Positions 35,085-46,013 of a stretch of DNA of 64,000 bases are shown here, in pieces. Source of the DNA: Botrytis cinerea B05.10 (Eukaryota; Ascomycota; Leotiomycetes; Helotiales; Sclerotiniaceae); NCBI RefSeq assembly GCF_000143535.2, contig NC_037314.1:558001-622000 (forward strand), given 5' to 3'. The translations under genes were made by a program, and so were the position numbers. Positions within the stretch are counted from its first letter, which is position 1. The number at the start of each line of letters is the position of its first letter. Below the pieces are notes generated by a model, which was given only the letters and a program-made list of their open reading frames with translations, was not told where the DNA came from and did not search any database.

Positions 35085-37932
35085 ATGGGCGTTCTTAGCT
35101 ATTTCAAGATCTCAAAGCCTGAGAAGTCTGAATCAAGCAAAGAGAAAGCTCCAGCTGCCCCAAATTCTGTCGTTGAAAATGATTCTCCTCGTCATGGCTA
35201 CTCAGACCCATCACCTACTGCATCGAGCAGGCAAAGCTTATCTAGCAACAATCGTTTAGATGATATCAGACATCAAGTTATTCTCAACTATCTTTGGCAG
35301 AAACAAAGAGGTCTGATGTGGATCATGGATAACTCGGGACAGCATGAGGGTGTCATGGTACGCAAAGATAGAACGGAATATCTTTGTCGACCTCCAGCAC
35401 TAGCTAGCTCCACCTTTGGTAGGGCGATGAAGATCATGAACGTTTCTGTAAGTTTCACTCTTTAAGCTTAATGTTATCCAGGAAACATGGTACTAACGTG
35501 GGGTATAGGCTGCTATGACCATCAACTCCACAGTCGTTCAACCATTTCTGACAAGATCGCCCGACGCTCTTGATGTCCCTCTTACCAATGGCCTTCGAGT
35601 CCAAATTCTACCAACACTTGAAGACCTTCCTCGTGCTCGCAGAGCTCACTATGCTGCTTTCATTGCTAGAGAAGCTCTTCTCGTCGTTTGGGAAGATGAT
35701 CCAACACTGCTATTTGATAGAGCCAAAGCAATCGAGGACGGTCTACTGCAGACTATCTGGAATGCAACTGAACACGAAAAGACTGAAACACAACCTCGAG
35801 CTCAGGTCAGGGAGCTTGACGAAGAGTCAGGGCAGTCTGTCGTGGAAGAGAGACCGACCATGTACCTCAATTCATTCATGGTCTCTTGTTCAATCTGCCT
35901 TCTGGTTTGTATCATGGGTTTAGGATACGCTCAGCTGGCAATAGAAGTTGTGGTATTGAAGCATTGGATATCTCTCTTATATCTGATTGTCACTCCAATA
36001 TACTGCTTCTTTTCACTGGTATGTTCTCCGAAATATCGAATATCGTCTTTATGGTTGCTAACGTTAGATAGTTCTTCACAAACGTCGTAATCGGAGTTCT
36101 CATGCAGTGCTTCGGTCCAATTCAACAACTGAATAGAAACACCAAGTTCTTCTCTGCGAAAGCACCTCCTCGTCTTCTAACCACAACACTACCACATGTC
36201 ACTATTCAATGTCCTGTGTACAAAGAAGGCTTGGCTGCCGTCATTGCTCCAACGGTCTCCTCAATCAAAAAAGCAATTTCTACATATGAATTGCAAGGAG
36301 GTTCCGCAAATATCTTTATCAACGACGACGGTCTTCAACTTCTTGATGAAGCTAGTCGACAACAAAGAATTGACTTTTACGCTGATCATGGCATTGGCTG
36401 GACAGCCCGTCCTCCCAATGGTCAAAACGGATACGAACGTAAAGGAAAATTCAAGAAAGCCTCAAACATGAACTACGGACTCGCCTTATCCAATTCCATT
36501 GAAGAGAAACTTCAAGATATTGAAAGGCCAGCTACTTGGACTCAGGTTGACGAAGTTGCAGCTTTTGAATCTTGCATGTCGGATGTTCTTGATGAGAACC
36601 CTGAAGCATGGGCTGAAGGCAATATTAGAATCGGTGACTACATTCTGCTCATTGATTCTGATACTCAGGTTCCGGAAGACTGTCTGCTTGATGCTGCTAG
36701 CGAAATGGAACAATCTCCAGATGTCGGCATCATTCAATTCTCTTCTGCTGTCATGCAAGTATCCCACAACTTTTTCGAGAATGGCATTACTTTCTTCACA
36801 AATCTTATCTACTCTGCTATTCGTTACGGTGTTGCCAACGGTGGTGTGGCAGCGTTTGTAGGGCACAATGCAATTCTCCGATGGGCTGCTATCCAAGAGA
36901 TCGCTTTTGACGATGAGGAGGGTCATGAACGATTCTGGTCCGAGTCTTGTGTCTCTGAGGACTTTGACATGGCTCTACGATTACAACTCAAGCACTATAC
37001 AATTCGCATGGCTGCCTGGGCTGGCGATGGATTCAAGGAAGGTGTATCTCTCACAGTTTATGATGAATTGACCCGCTGGCAAAAATATGGTGAGATCAAT
37101 CATTCCTGACGCTTTTGAACCTTGCTTATCTTTTTATAGCTTATGGATGCAACGAGCTTATGTTCAACCCTATTAGAACATGGTTATGGAAGTCTCCATT
37201 TACGCCTCTCTTCCGCAAATTCATCTGTTCTAGTATCGACATTGGCTCCAAAGTTCAAATCGTTGCATATATTGGTACATACTATGCACTGGGTAGTGCA
37301 TGGATAATCTGTCTTGCAAATTATGTGTTCGTCGGTCTTTGGAATGGATATCTCGATCGTGCCTACGTCGATTCATGGCAAAACTGGCTCGCAATCACAG
37401 TGGTGTTTACTGGAGCGGGTAATGTCGGTCTTGCCGTACAACGTCATCGTTCCGGTGAAAAATCCTTCCTTCCTGCTAGTAAGTCTTCCCAATTTCATCA
37501 TTACTCTCCTCCCCGTCTATCTACCTACATTCATTCAAGAAGCTCACACTAACATCTTCCTTTCCAGTCATTGAAAACTTAAAATGGTGTTTCATGTTCA
37601 TGATATTCTTCGGTGGTGTCTCCCTTCACATGTCCCAGGCGCTCCTCTGCCACATGTTTGAAATCAATATGTCATGGGGTGCCACTTCAAAAGAAGTTGA
37701 ATTTTCCAACTTCTTCCTCGAAGTACCCAAGATACTCAAGACCTTCAAATACACATACATAATGTGTATATTTGGCATCGTAGCAATGGTCATTATGGCA
37801 AAAGCTCCTTTCTTACCCTGGAGTTATAACATCGATGATTTCATTGCCATTTTCCCGCTGGGGGTTATGGTTGCTAGTCATTTACTTCTGCCAGTGGCGC
37901 TGAACCCAGAAATGATGACATTTAGTTGGTAG
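35085..37932 (+). CDS. Family 2 glycosyltransferase of the filamentous-fungal hyphal-growth type (GT2)
   Basis: Multi-pass membrane enzyme of the chitin/hyaluronan/cellulose-synthase superfamily. Exons are 35085-35447, 35509-36018, 36072-37089, 37140-37478 and 37568-37932, giving 864 aa with all phases consistent. Two transmembrane segments lie at about residues 240-285. The catalytic domain follows: CPVYKEG (about 338), NDDGLQ (about 375), DSDTQVP (the DxD metal-binding motif, about 486), SEDFDMALRLQ (general-base aspartate, about 586) and DELTRWQKYAYG (RW motif, split by intron 3). Further transmembrane helices follow to the C-terminus. Orthologues in Zymoseptoria and Fusarium are required for hyphal extension on solid surfaces and for virulence; the product polymer is unsettled. 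Together with the upstream GH16 enzyme it suggests a wall-related pair. Confidence 0.93.
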
Positions 37933-38812
37933 GGGATGAGAATATGCGAAATTAATTTTAATGTTGGGAAAATTGGAAATGGGATACCCAGGACGCTCTT
38001 TATTGTTTATTTAATTTGGGAGTATATTCTATGGTTGATGATTGGTACGATACTCACTCATATTATGAAGGAAGGAATGGGAGGTACAAGTTTAATTGGT
38101 TAGACGGAATGGGTTTAAAGTACATATAATCTGGCATACAGAATTTCAATACGGTTGATACAAGGATCTATAAATAACCTTTCTCGGGTGTGCATGAACA
38201 GATGTTAGTCTTGTAAACCTGGCCTACCAAACACACTTTCGGGCACTGATTGCAACCTGACGATTCATGGATTAGATTTCATGACTTTGCTTGCTTGCCA
38301 GTGGTATTCGAGCGTCAATACTCCCCACCTCTTCGCATCTATATTTGATTCTCATCTGCCGACTTTTGAAGCGGCGTAATCACTCCGGATGAGATACTCC
38401 GAGACACTGAGGTTTGGGATATATTTACATTGCCAATAGATAAGTAGAATGAGAGGATCCTTGTATTCGCAAAAGTCTCCAAAACAGATCCAACTCTCTC
38501 GACGAAGTTGACAAGAACATGGGCTGGACCCAAAAGTCCCAGAAAGGATTCCATGATTGAAATTCATCAAATTTTCGCATCTTTAACGTAATTTGAGAAC
38601 TAGTATAGCTAGTATCTGCTAATTAGCAAGCAAAGGTTCCATTCGTTCTTCCCTGCACACGATTTACATTCCTTATCCAAGCCACTTTCATAACGGTGAT
38701 TAGGTTGGTTCCTTCTGAATCAGTGGCTTGTCTCACTTCACTTCACTTCACCATACCAGAGCAAGGTATCTTGATATATTCAAAAAGAAGCCTTTTCCCT
38801 ATAATCATAAAT
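37933..38812. other. Intergenic: GT2 3' flank
   Basis: About 0.9 kb before the tRNA gene. Small frames on the minus strand near 38.34-38.57 kb lack support. Nothing else seen. Confidence 0.5.
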
Positions 38813-38884
38813 GGCCCGCTGGCGCAATGGTAGCGCATTGCTTTCCGGTAGCAAAGGCTGTGGGTTCGAGTCCCATGCGGGTCG
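38813..38884 (+). tRNA. tRNA-Arg (anticodon CCG), intronless
   Basis: A full cloverleaf folds by eye. The acceptor GGCCCGC pairs with GCGGGTC (one G-U), with discriminator G. D stem is GCGC/GCGC with an AATGGTA loop. Anticodon stem is TTGCT/AGCAA around the loop TTCCGGT, giving anticodon CCG, which reads CGG arginine codons. T arm is GTGGG-TTCGAGT-CCCAT. The A box (TGGCGCAATGG) and B box (GGTTCGAGTCC) are intact. The 3' CCA is not encoded, as usual in eukaryotes. Confidence 0.95.
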
Positions 38885-40200
38885 CTTGTTTGGATTTTTT
38901 TTTTGGACAGTAGGGTTATGGTTATGGTTTGGATGTATATCAGTGACTCTGCATTAAGGAATAATTCTTGTCTGTTGCGGATTGTTTTGGAAGTGAATCA
39001 TCTTCATTCTTCCAACAACCGATTTTGTAACATATTGATTGCCTTGTTGTAAAGAAGTGATTGTGATTCACTGACCATCTCCTGTTTGTCGAGCCAATAG
39101 AATTTTGACCCAAGAGTGTGTATAAGATGTTTTTATTAAGATGTTCCTCGCTGAGAATAGTAGCCAGTAAAGAGATCGTAATTGCAGTATCATGGGAGGT
39201 GTTGGCTTGATATGAGTATGTCTCTTAACTTTCTGTGCATCAAGTTGAGGTTCGTTTGTTCGAGGAAGACTATCAGGTTCCATGGATTTGAGTCGATAGC
39301 ATGATTGCAAATATATGTTTAGGGGCTACTTGGTAAGAATTATAAATTCTGATGTGAGGTATCATGCCATACTACGTGTTTACTTCTCTCTACACCAGAT
39401 GGTGATTACAAAGGAGGATGAAGGGGGCTACGAATTGATTTGATTGACGCCTGGTCATTATCGTTTTTACTTTACATTTAGAACTGTGAAATTTGTTACG
39501 ACGGACAAAATGTCGGCTCAGCTCACTTTAGGAGAGATTCTCGTGATAGAAAAGGTGGTAACTCAATCCAAATTTTCAGGGTCTTGGGGACACCTGAATT
39601 TCCTCAATTTTGTTAGAGATGCATGACTCAGGATTGAGTGGTTGCTACATCTACCTTATTCCAAACCAAAACATGCTACAAAAACACATCCATTCACCAT
39701 ACCTCAAAATCATCAAGTGCCAAGGATACGCAAATCAAATGTTCTGCTACGCTGACCAATCGGATACCATAACGACTCGGCTGTGTGAGTCTGGAGGTCT
39801 CTTCTTCAAACTTTCAATGGCAAGCAGAGTCTATCAAACTGTGAGTTGCCGTGAGATAAATCATGAAGATTTTTAAACACTCATATTCTATTCACCCATG
39901 ATTTCTGTCAGTCACTCAACACCCAACGAAGGTTTGACATGAAAATTACACAGTGTTGCTATGATGCAAACTAAGAAAAGCAAATAGCGAATAAACGACA
40001 GCGGACCACAGAAACTGCATATATTAGCCCAATCTGCCAGTTTCTTTTCAAACTCTGTAATTCTTTTCGCACCTTAAACTTCTGGATTATCTTTCCACAT
40101 TGTGGCAGACCGTATTGCTTCTGCGAGAGTGATTTCCTAGAAACTACAGCTTGTATCAATCTCTCACAGCAGACGCGATTCTCAAAATCTCTTCAGAACA
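38885..40200. other. Intergenic 1.3 kb after the tRNA
   Basis: Between the tRNA and the SRA gene. An 88-codon frame at 39610-39876 has scattered cysteines but no signal peptide or splice partner. The stretch ending at 40200 must carry the SRA promoter. Confidence 0.5.
38895..38904 (+). terminator. RNA polymerase III terminator
   Basis: A run of ten T residues begins ten nucleotides after the mature tRNA end, a normal Pol III stop. Confidence 0.9.
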
Positions 40201-40933
40201 ATGTCTGCAATTCCCATGTCTACGATTCTCGAGAATCCAAAAGTCAATCTTAAGGCTATTGACAAACTCAATCTTCCAAACACCGGTGCCGCCGAAGTGA
40301 AATTCGAGTACGTAAAGGGCTATATGTTTCGGGGTATGAAATTCCAAAGGAGCAAGCCGCCAAGAAACAACCAAAGTTGGAAAGACGATGCGAGAGATCC
40401 GCATACTGAAGGTCATAATGGCCATCTCATCGGGGATTGGTGGCCTTATACGATTAGCTTCCAGAGAGACAGGGCACATGGATCCATACTGAGGGGGATT
40501 GGTGGAAAGGCTGGTGTTGGAGCTGTGTCTATTGTTGTGGGGTCTGGCGGTGGCAAGAAGGGCTACGAGAACATTGACAATGGTAACGTATGTTGGAATT
40601 CTGATAAAACCACACGCGCAGAGCTAATAAAATTGCAAGACCCTCGGATATTGTGGCGACGAAACAAATTTGATGGATTTGAGCCTTGAGAAGGGCATGT
40701 TGATTCGAGTTATTCGTAAAGCGATTTCTAACTCTGATCACGCGCCCCCTGTTGGCTATAGATATGATGGCTTGTATAAAATCACTGGCAAAAACCCCAT
40801 TCCAGAGAAGGAGGGAAAATACCGATACGAACTCGTACGGGTTGAGAATCAGAAGCCTATGAACCAGTTGCGTCCAACTGCTGAGGAAATTGATGAGTTC
40901 TATAAGCAGGATAATTGGCTCAGCAAAAAGTGA
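40201..40933 (+). CDS. Stand-alone SRA/YDG-domain protein (putative modified-DNA reader), 226 aa
   Basis: Exons are 40201-40587 and 40640-40933, joined over a 52-nt intron (GTATGT donor, GCTAAT branch, GCAAG acceptor); both phases are 0. Without splicing the frame ends at 40689. The spliced product carries the SRA/YDG fold: GDWWPYTISFQRDRAHGSILRGIGGKAGVGAVSIVVGSGG, then GYENIDNGNTLGYCGDETN, then LEKGMLIRVIR and VGYRYDGLYKI (YDG at about 171-173). SRA domains in UHRF1, plant SUVH proteins and bacterial restriction proteins bind 5-methyl- or hydroxymethylcytosine, flipping the base. Here the domain is almost the whole protein, with no SET, RING or nuclease partner, and it is not adjacent to a DNA methyltransferase in this window. 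The function is inferred from the fold. Confidence 0.85.
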
Positions 40934-41760
40934 TGCGATATCAATGTATTTAGTGTGAGATGAATTGGCAATGCGGGTTTCTATGATTTACTAAGATATC
41001 ACAAATTCACACCATAATCTTCGATCCATTGAAAAATTTGGCATCTCCACAATGTGCAATATTCGCAGAACTCACTGGAGATTCTCACGAAGGCATAGGA
41101 CATCTTGAAATCCAAAACAAGTAGCTTTTCCAATCTACAATAAATGCAATTCTTGATCTTCCTCTTTCTTTTCGTAGACTAGTATCAACCTTCCATTGCC
41201 TGCCTGTTAACTAACTTCTACCGAAAACACCAATAACAATACGCAGCTTTGTGTATCATGAATTCCACGTATCACCGCCATTACCAGTCCCTCTAGGACA
41301 ATCTCAACGTTTCTGACTCTTTTCTCTACTCTAGAGATAATTGTCAACAGAGAAGAATATTGCACGGGACGCTCCTAGTTTTGACCTTGCCCAACAATGA
41401 TGGAGTAAACATAACAACCCTCCGATTCTCAAAAATGAGGTCAAAAATGCAAGAACGAAAAGCAGCAACCCTAGAATAAGCAACCCAAAGAAAGTAAACT
41501 CAAACATTGTAACACTAGTCCCATTCCAAGGAGTAAAAGCTCCTCGACTGAAACCCGGCGTTCACGTTGTATCAACCCCCTGAATATACCTCGCTAACCA
41601 CCTGCACTAATCCATAAGCATAATTATTGTAACCAGCTCCACAGCCATATGTACATCGTACATCTCCGTACAAGCTTCAAGCCCGGGTCAACAACCTCCG
41701 TTTTACCAAGCCCCCAATTCAACCATGCTAAAATCCATTTCTCCCAAGCGTATCAATCCC

Positions 41761-41807
41761 AAGCAAAGCAAAGCAAAGCAAAGCAATCGAATCAAATCAA
41801 ATCAAAT
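41761..41807 (+). repeat. Adjacent (AAGCA)n and (ATCAA)n microsatellites
   Basis: Five AAGCA units are followed after a few bases by three or so ATCAA units. Noncoding. Confidence 0.9.
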
Positions 41808-42250
41808 CCCTCACCAACTAACTTAACTGTTTAGACACAAGCCGGAAGAATTGGTACGTTTACCGAATTTTGCCATTTAGGCTAAAGAGCAAGGTTTTGC
41901 TTGCATTCAGCCTTAAGCGGGACTATCCTTTCGGAATTGAGGATTCGTGTTATCGGTACTTTGATGCATGGAAAACGTGTGTACAGATACAGATGGACGT
42001 AGTTGCAAGAGGTATATGAATACAATACATTTTTATCCTGTTGTCTGTGATGGATGGCATGTGATGGGATTGTTGACAGCGGGGTTACATTGTGATGTTG
42101 GTGGGAAGATGATGATCTATCGCTAGGGGGGCGCGATGGTAACATTGGAGGATGAATGTATTGTTACATATCCATGAATGAAGTGGAAGCAGTGAATAAA
42201 AGAATTGGAATGATAGAATATTCTCTTTCGCTCAATCAGATTCATCCTGA

Positions 42251-42284
42251 TCCTCATCGTCATCCTCATCGTCATCCTCATCGT
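42251..42284 (+). repeat. (CATCCTCATCGT)n minisatellite
   Basis: About three 12-nt copies lie 250 nt upstream of the aldo-keto reductase start, in its promoter or leader. Confidence 0.85.
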
Positions 42285-42531
42285 AACATCCAAACTTTCC
42301 ACGAGTTTCTTCTCTTGACTTTCGAGGATTGGCCCCACCTCCACACCCCCACCATCCATCCCACCTTCTCATCATTTCTCAAACAAGTTAACTACTTAAC
42401 CCCGCTCTCCAAGAGGAAAGAACACTTCCTATTAACCAAAACCAAATTCTCTCCCTCTCTCCAATCTAACCATTTTCCCATCCTTTCCCTCCAAACTCCC
42501 GATTCAAAGAATCAAAAAAATCACAACAGCC

Positions 42532-43784
42532 ATGGCTTCTCCAACCCTCAAACTCAATTCCGGCCATGAAATGCCTCAAGTCGGTTTCGGCTTGTGGAAA
42601 GTCGACAATGCCACTTGCGCCGATACAGTCTACAACGCCATCAAAACCGGATATCGACTATTCGACGGTGCATGCGGTGAGTCCCCCTCTCCCCATCCGC
42701 TCAACTCCCAGCACCAAACACAAACCACTAACCAACCATCCTAGACTACGGCAACGAAGTCGAAGCCGGGCAAGGAGTCGCACGCGCCATCAAAGAAGGC
42801 CTCGTAAAACGCGAAGACCTCTTCATCGTATCCAAGCTCTGGAATTCCTTCCACGACGGCGACCGCGTGGGACCCATCACACGCAAACAGCTGGCCGATT
42901 GGGGTATTGATTATTTCGATCTCTTTATTGTGCATTTCCCGGTTGCGCTGCGCTATGTGGATCCTGCGGTGCGTTATCCGCCCGGATGGCAGTACAGCGA
43001 CAAGGAGGGCGATGTGCAACAGTCCAAAGCTAGTATTCAGGAAACCTGGCAGGCGATGGAGAAATTGGTGGATGAGGGTTTGGCAAAGAGTATTGGAGTC
43101 AGCAATTTCCAGGGTGCGTTGTTGATTGATTTGTTGAGATATGCAAGAATTAGACCGGCGACGTTGCAGATTGAGCATCATCCATATTTGGTGCAGAATA
43201 CTTTGTTGAAGTTGGCGGAGAGTGAGGGAATTAAGGTTACTGCTTAGTGAGTTTTCTTCTGGGGACTTTATTGGGGGAAATTGTGTACTAATTCAAGTAT
43301 CTAGCTCATCATTTGGTCCACAATCATTCATCGAGCTTGGATGGGATCACGCTCAAAATACACCCCCTCTTTTCGAGCATCCAGATATCCTGAAGATTGC
43401 CGAGAAGACCAAGAAGACTCCTGCTCAAGTTTTATTACGGCAAGTCATCTTCCTTCTTCCTTTCCCCTCCCTTTATCCTCCCTCTACGTCAGACAATGCT
43501 AACTTCTAACAGCTGGGCAACCCAACGCGGTCTCGCCGTCATCCCCAAGTCCAACAACCAATCCCGTCTAGAGCAAAACTTACACGTCACGGATTTCGAT
43601 TTGGAGAAGGAAGATTTAAATGCCATTACTAAATTGGACCGAAATTTGAGATTCAATAACCCTACCGATGTAAGTTTAAACCTTTCCCGTAGAATTTCCC
43701 GTCGAAGCTTGTTTTTAGCGTCCCCGTCCTCCTTACTAACAACCGACCTCTTAGTATCTCGGAACATTACACATTTTCGCATAA
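42532..43784 (+). CDS. xyl1: D-xylose reductase-type aldo-keto reductase
   Basis: Cytosolic NAD(P)H-dependent reductase converting D-xylose and other aldoses to polyols, the first step of fungal pentose catabolism. Exons are 42532-42676, 42745-43246, 43305-43439, 43513-43669 and 43755-43784, giving 322 aa, the usual length. The third intron (43440-43512) is a GC-AG intron: the donor is CG/GCAAGT, and only this splice gives [17 protein letters not shown]. Catalytic tetrad: Asp in GYRLFD, Tyr in DYGNE, Lys in SKLWN and His in IVHFP. The cofactor motif [13 protein letters not shown] is that of dual NADPH/NADH xylose reductases. The last exon encodes only YLGTLHIFA. An alternative is glycerol or galactose reductase, but the GWQYSDKEG and IELGWDHA segments favour xylose reductase. 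Confidence 0.93.
43440..43512 (+). other. GC-AG intron in the xylose reductase gene
   Basis: The donor reads CG/GCAAGT instead of GT, with a CTAAC branch point and AACAG acceptor. It is required to keep the frame through the conserved RWATQRG segment. Confidence 0.85.
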
Positions 43785-44092
43785 GCAAGATAAATATGAT
43801 AAAGGTTGATATGGCAAACTTTGCTGCGCTTTCGATCGCTTCATTTCTTGCGATAGTATCTAGATAGTTGAAGCGTTGAACAAAAGCAATTGTTCCACCC
43901 ATAAAGTTCTATCATCCACTTTGCGACGTGCTCCTACGTGTACGCACGCTGTGATATCCATGAATACCCATTAATTCCCACCAAGAACTCCTTCGCCATG
44001 CTATAACATCTTTATGCCGTGTATATGCACATATAACCTTCTGACCATCTTTCATTTATACATGCCAACCTCCTGCCTGTATAACGCATATT

Positions 44093-45362
44093 CTATGACA
44101 CCCTAACAAAAGCTATCGTAATGTTAGCATGAGTCCAAACCTATGACATGAGAAGAGAGAACTTACTAGCGTCAATCTGCATAACCTGTGGTAACGCCAA
44201 GCGAACCTTATTTCGATATAAGGCTGGCCCTTTCAACTGCAAAGGATTCCCCTCAAAATAGACCGTATTCAACTTTTCCTTGTCCTTCAAATGTTCCTCC
44301 ACATCGTTGAAGTCTGCGATTTTATTATAACTAGCCCAGACCTCTTCCAACTCCTTTAGCCCCTCCAACCCCTTCAAAGATGATACTTCATTATTAGAAA
44401 TATCCAGCACGCGCAGCTGAGAACAAGATTCCAGACCCGAGAGTGAACTCAAGGCATTGTGCGAGATATATAATTCTTCCAGGCCGGAAAGTTTGTCCAA
44501 ACCCGTGATATCTCGAATGCGATTACTTTGTATACTCAAAATCTTCAAATTTTGCAATGCGTCTAGGTTCTTCATCTCGGTGATTTTGTTCTTGCCCAAC
44601 CATAGTTCCTCTAATCCTGTTAAAGTGTCTAAACCTTGAATTTCCCGAATTCGGTTTGCGGCAAGTTCTAAGTTGCGTAGCTTGGAGAGACCTTCGAGGT
44701 TCTCAATGGTGGTTATTTTGTTCTGCACAAAATAGAGGTCGGTGAGGGAAGTGAGGTGGTTTAGTTTCTTGATGTGTTTTAATTTGTTAAAGGAGAGGTC
44801 GAGGGAAGTGAGGTTGATGAGATCTTCGAGCCCCCGGATATGCGCGATTAGGTTATCGTATAAATCGAGGTCGGTGAGGGTAGATGCGAGACAAGAGAGA
44901 TCTTCGATTGCACTGATCGTGTTTTGACGAAGACAAAGACGTTGGACTTGGGTGAAGCGTGAAAGACGAAGCGAAGGGATGGAGGAAATGCGTGCGTGTA
45001 CGAGGTCGATTTCTTCGGTATCGAGGGGATAGTCGTCAAGGAGATCTTTGTGATATTAGTATGTATGCAGAAGAAAAGAGATGTTTTTGACCAGGACGAA
45101 TAAAGGGATGTATACCTTCATCTGCATTAATAACTTCTCCCGGCATCACATTCTCCTCATCTGAATATTCAGGATCAGATATAGCTTCCGGGTTAGCAAG
45201 CTCTAACTTCTTGCCATTTTCTTTCTCTACACGTAATTTTCCATCCCAGCCACTGCTACTGCGTGGAGGGGTCGATTCTTGCGCATCGTGTCCTGCGACG
45301 TCTTCCTTGTTGATGGAAATATGCGATAGACTGGTCGCCGTTTTATCTTCTTCGTTCGACAT
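44093..45362 (-). CDS. sds22: Protein phosphatase 1 regulatory subunit Sds22 (leucine-rich repeats)
   Basis: Nuclear regulator of protein phosphatase 1, needed for mitotic exit and PP1 maturation. Exons are 45362-45116, 45045-44167 and 44112-44093, giving 381 aa. The first 80 residues are acidic and probably disordered (SDPEYSDEENVMPGE). A run of about ten SDS22-type leucine-rich repeats of 22 residues follows, for example NLEGLSKLRNLELAANRIRE and GLDTLTGLEELWLGKNKITE. The LRR cap NTVYFEGNPLQ..YRNKVRLALPQVMQIDATFVRVS closes the protein. The last exon is only 20 nt and encodes TFVRVS, completing the conserved IDAT end of the family. Divergent from the alpha/beta hydrolase gene across 0.65 kb. 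Confidence 0.95.
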
Positions 45363-45463
45363 AGTGATCGTTTGGATTTCGTCTTATGAGTGTATACAGC
45401 GAAGTCTGCCGTGCTGTGTCGGAATGAAATTTGCTATTATGGGGGGGGTATGTATGTATGTAA

Positions 45464-45494
<31 letters not shown>

Positions 45495-46013
45495 TTGCTT
45501 GTTTGTTGTTGTGCTTGCAGTGGAGTGACGCCAGAAATTTAACTTATGCTGACTTATGTAGGTAATCACCGGAATTGGTACTTTAGACACTCGAAGTTTG
45601 ATCTCTGGGTAATTTGAATACCACTAATTTCTGTATCAATAGCAATAAGTGCCCTCGAAGCTTGAATGTTCTCAAGTGAATGAAACTCTTATCTTCGAAT
45701 TCTATTCTTCTTCTAACAGATACTCGCTGTTTCTACCCAGTCTCGGTCAATTTTGCATCATTAGCCTGATAATGATAAGATTGTATTTGGTGGGGAGGCG
45801 AGGGGTTCTGATGAAAGGTGTGGCTCGCGCGGCTCACGAGCGAAGGAAGTGTGGCTGACGGAACTTGATAGCAATAAGTGAAATATCTAAACAATCCAAA
45901 TCCAAAAATCAACAATGGCGACAATGCGGATGAATGACTTTATCAGTTCATGAGATCTCTGATGAGTCAAAGAATCAATAAAGACTTGATATTGAATGAA
46001 ACGTTGAGTCAGA
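45363..46013. promoter_or_regulatory. Divergent intergenic region of sds22 and the alpha/beta hydrolase gene
   Basis: Both genes read outward, so both promoters lie here. It contains an eight-G run and a TATG/GT microsatellite (45441-45494) about 80 nt upstream of the sds22 start. Confidence 0.55.
45441..45494 (+). repeat. G8 run plus compound (TATG)n(GT)n(TATG)n microsatellite
   Basis: Eight G residues, then TATG units, alternating GT, and TATG again. It lies in the probable sds22 promoter or leader. Confidence 0.9.

Larger units (their letters stand above)
40934..42531. other. Intergenic 1.6 kb
   Basis: Contains two adjoining pentamer microsatellites (41761-41807), a TCATCG-type repeat (42251-42284) and a C/T-rich leader just before the aldo-keto reductase start. 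No gene seen. Confidence 0.55.

Noticed and set aside
39610..39876. 88-codon plus-strand frame with five cysteines
   Set aside because: No signal peptide and no repeat or motif; cysteine spacing is irregular.
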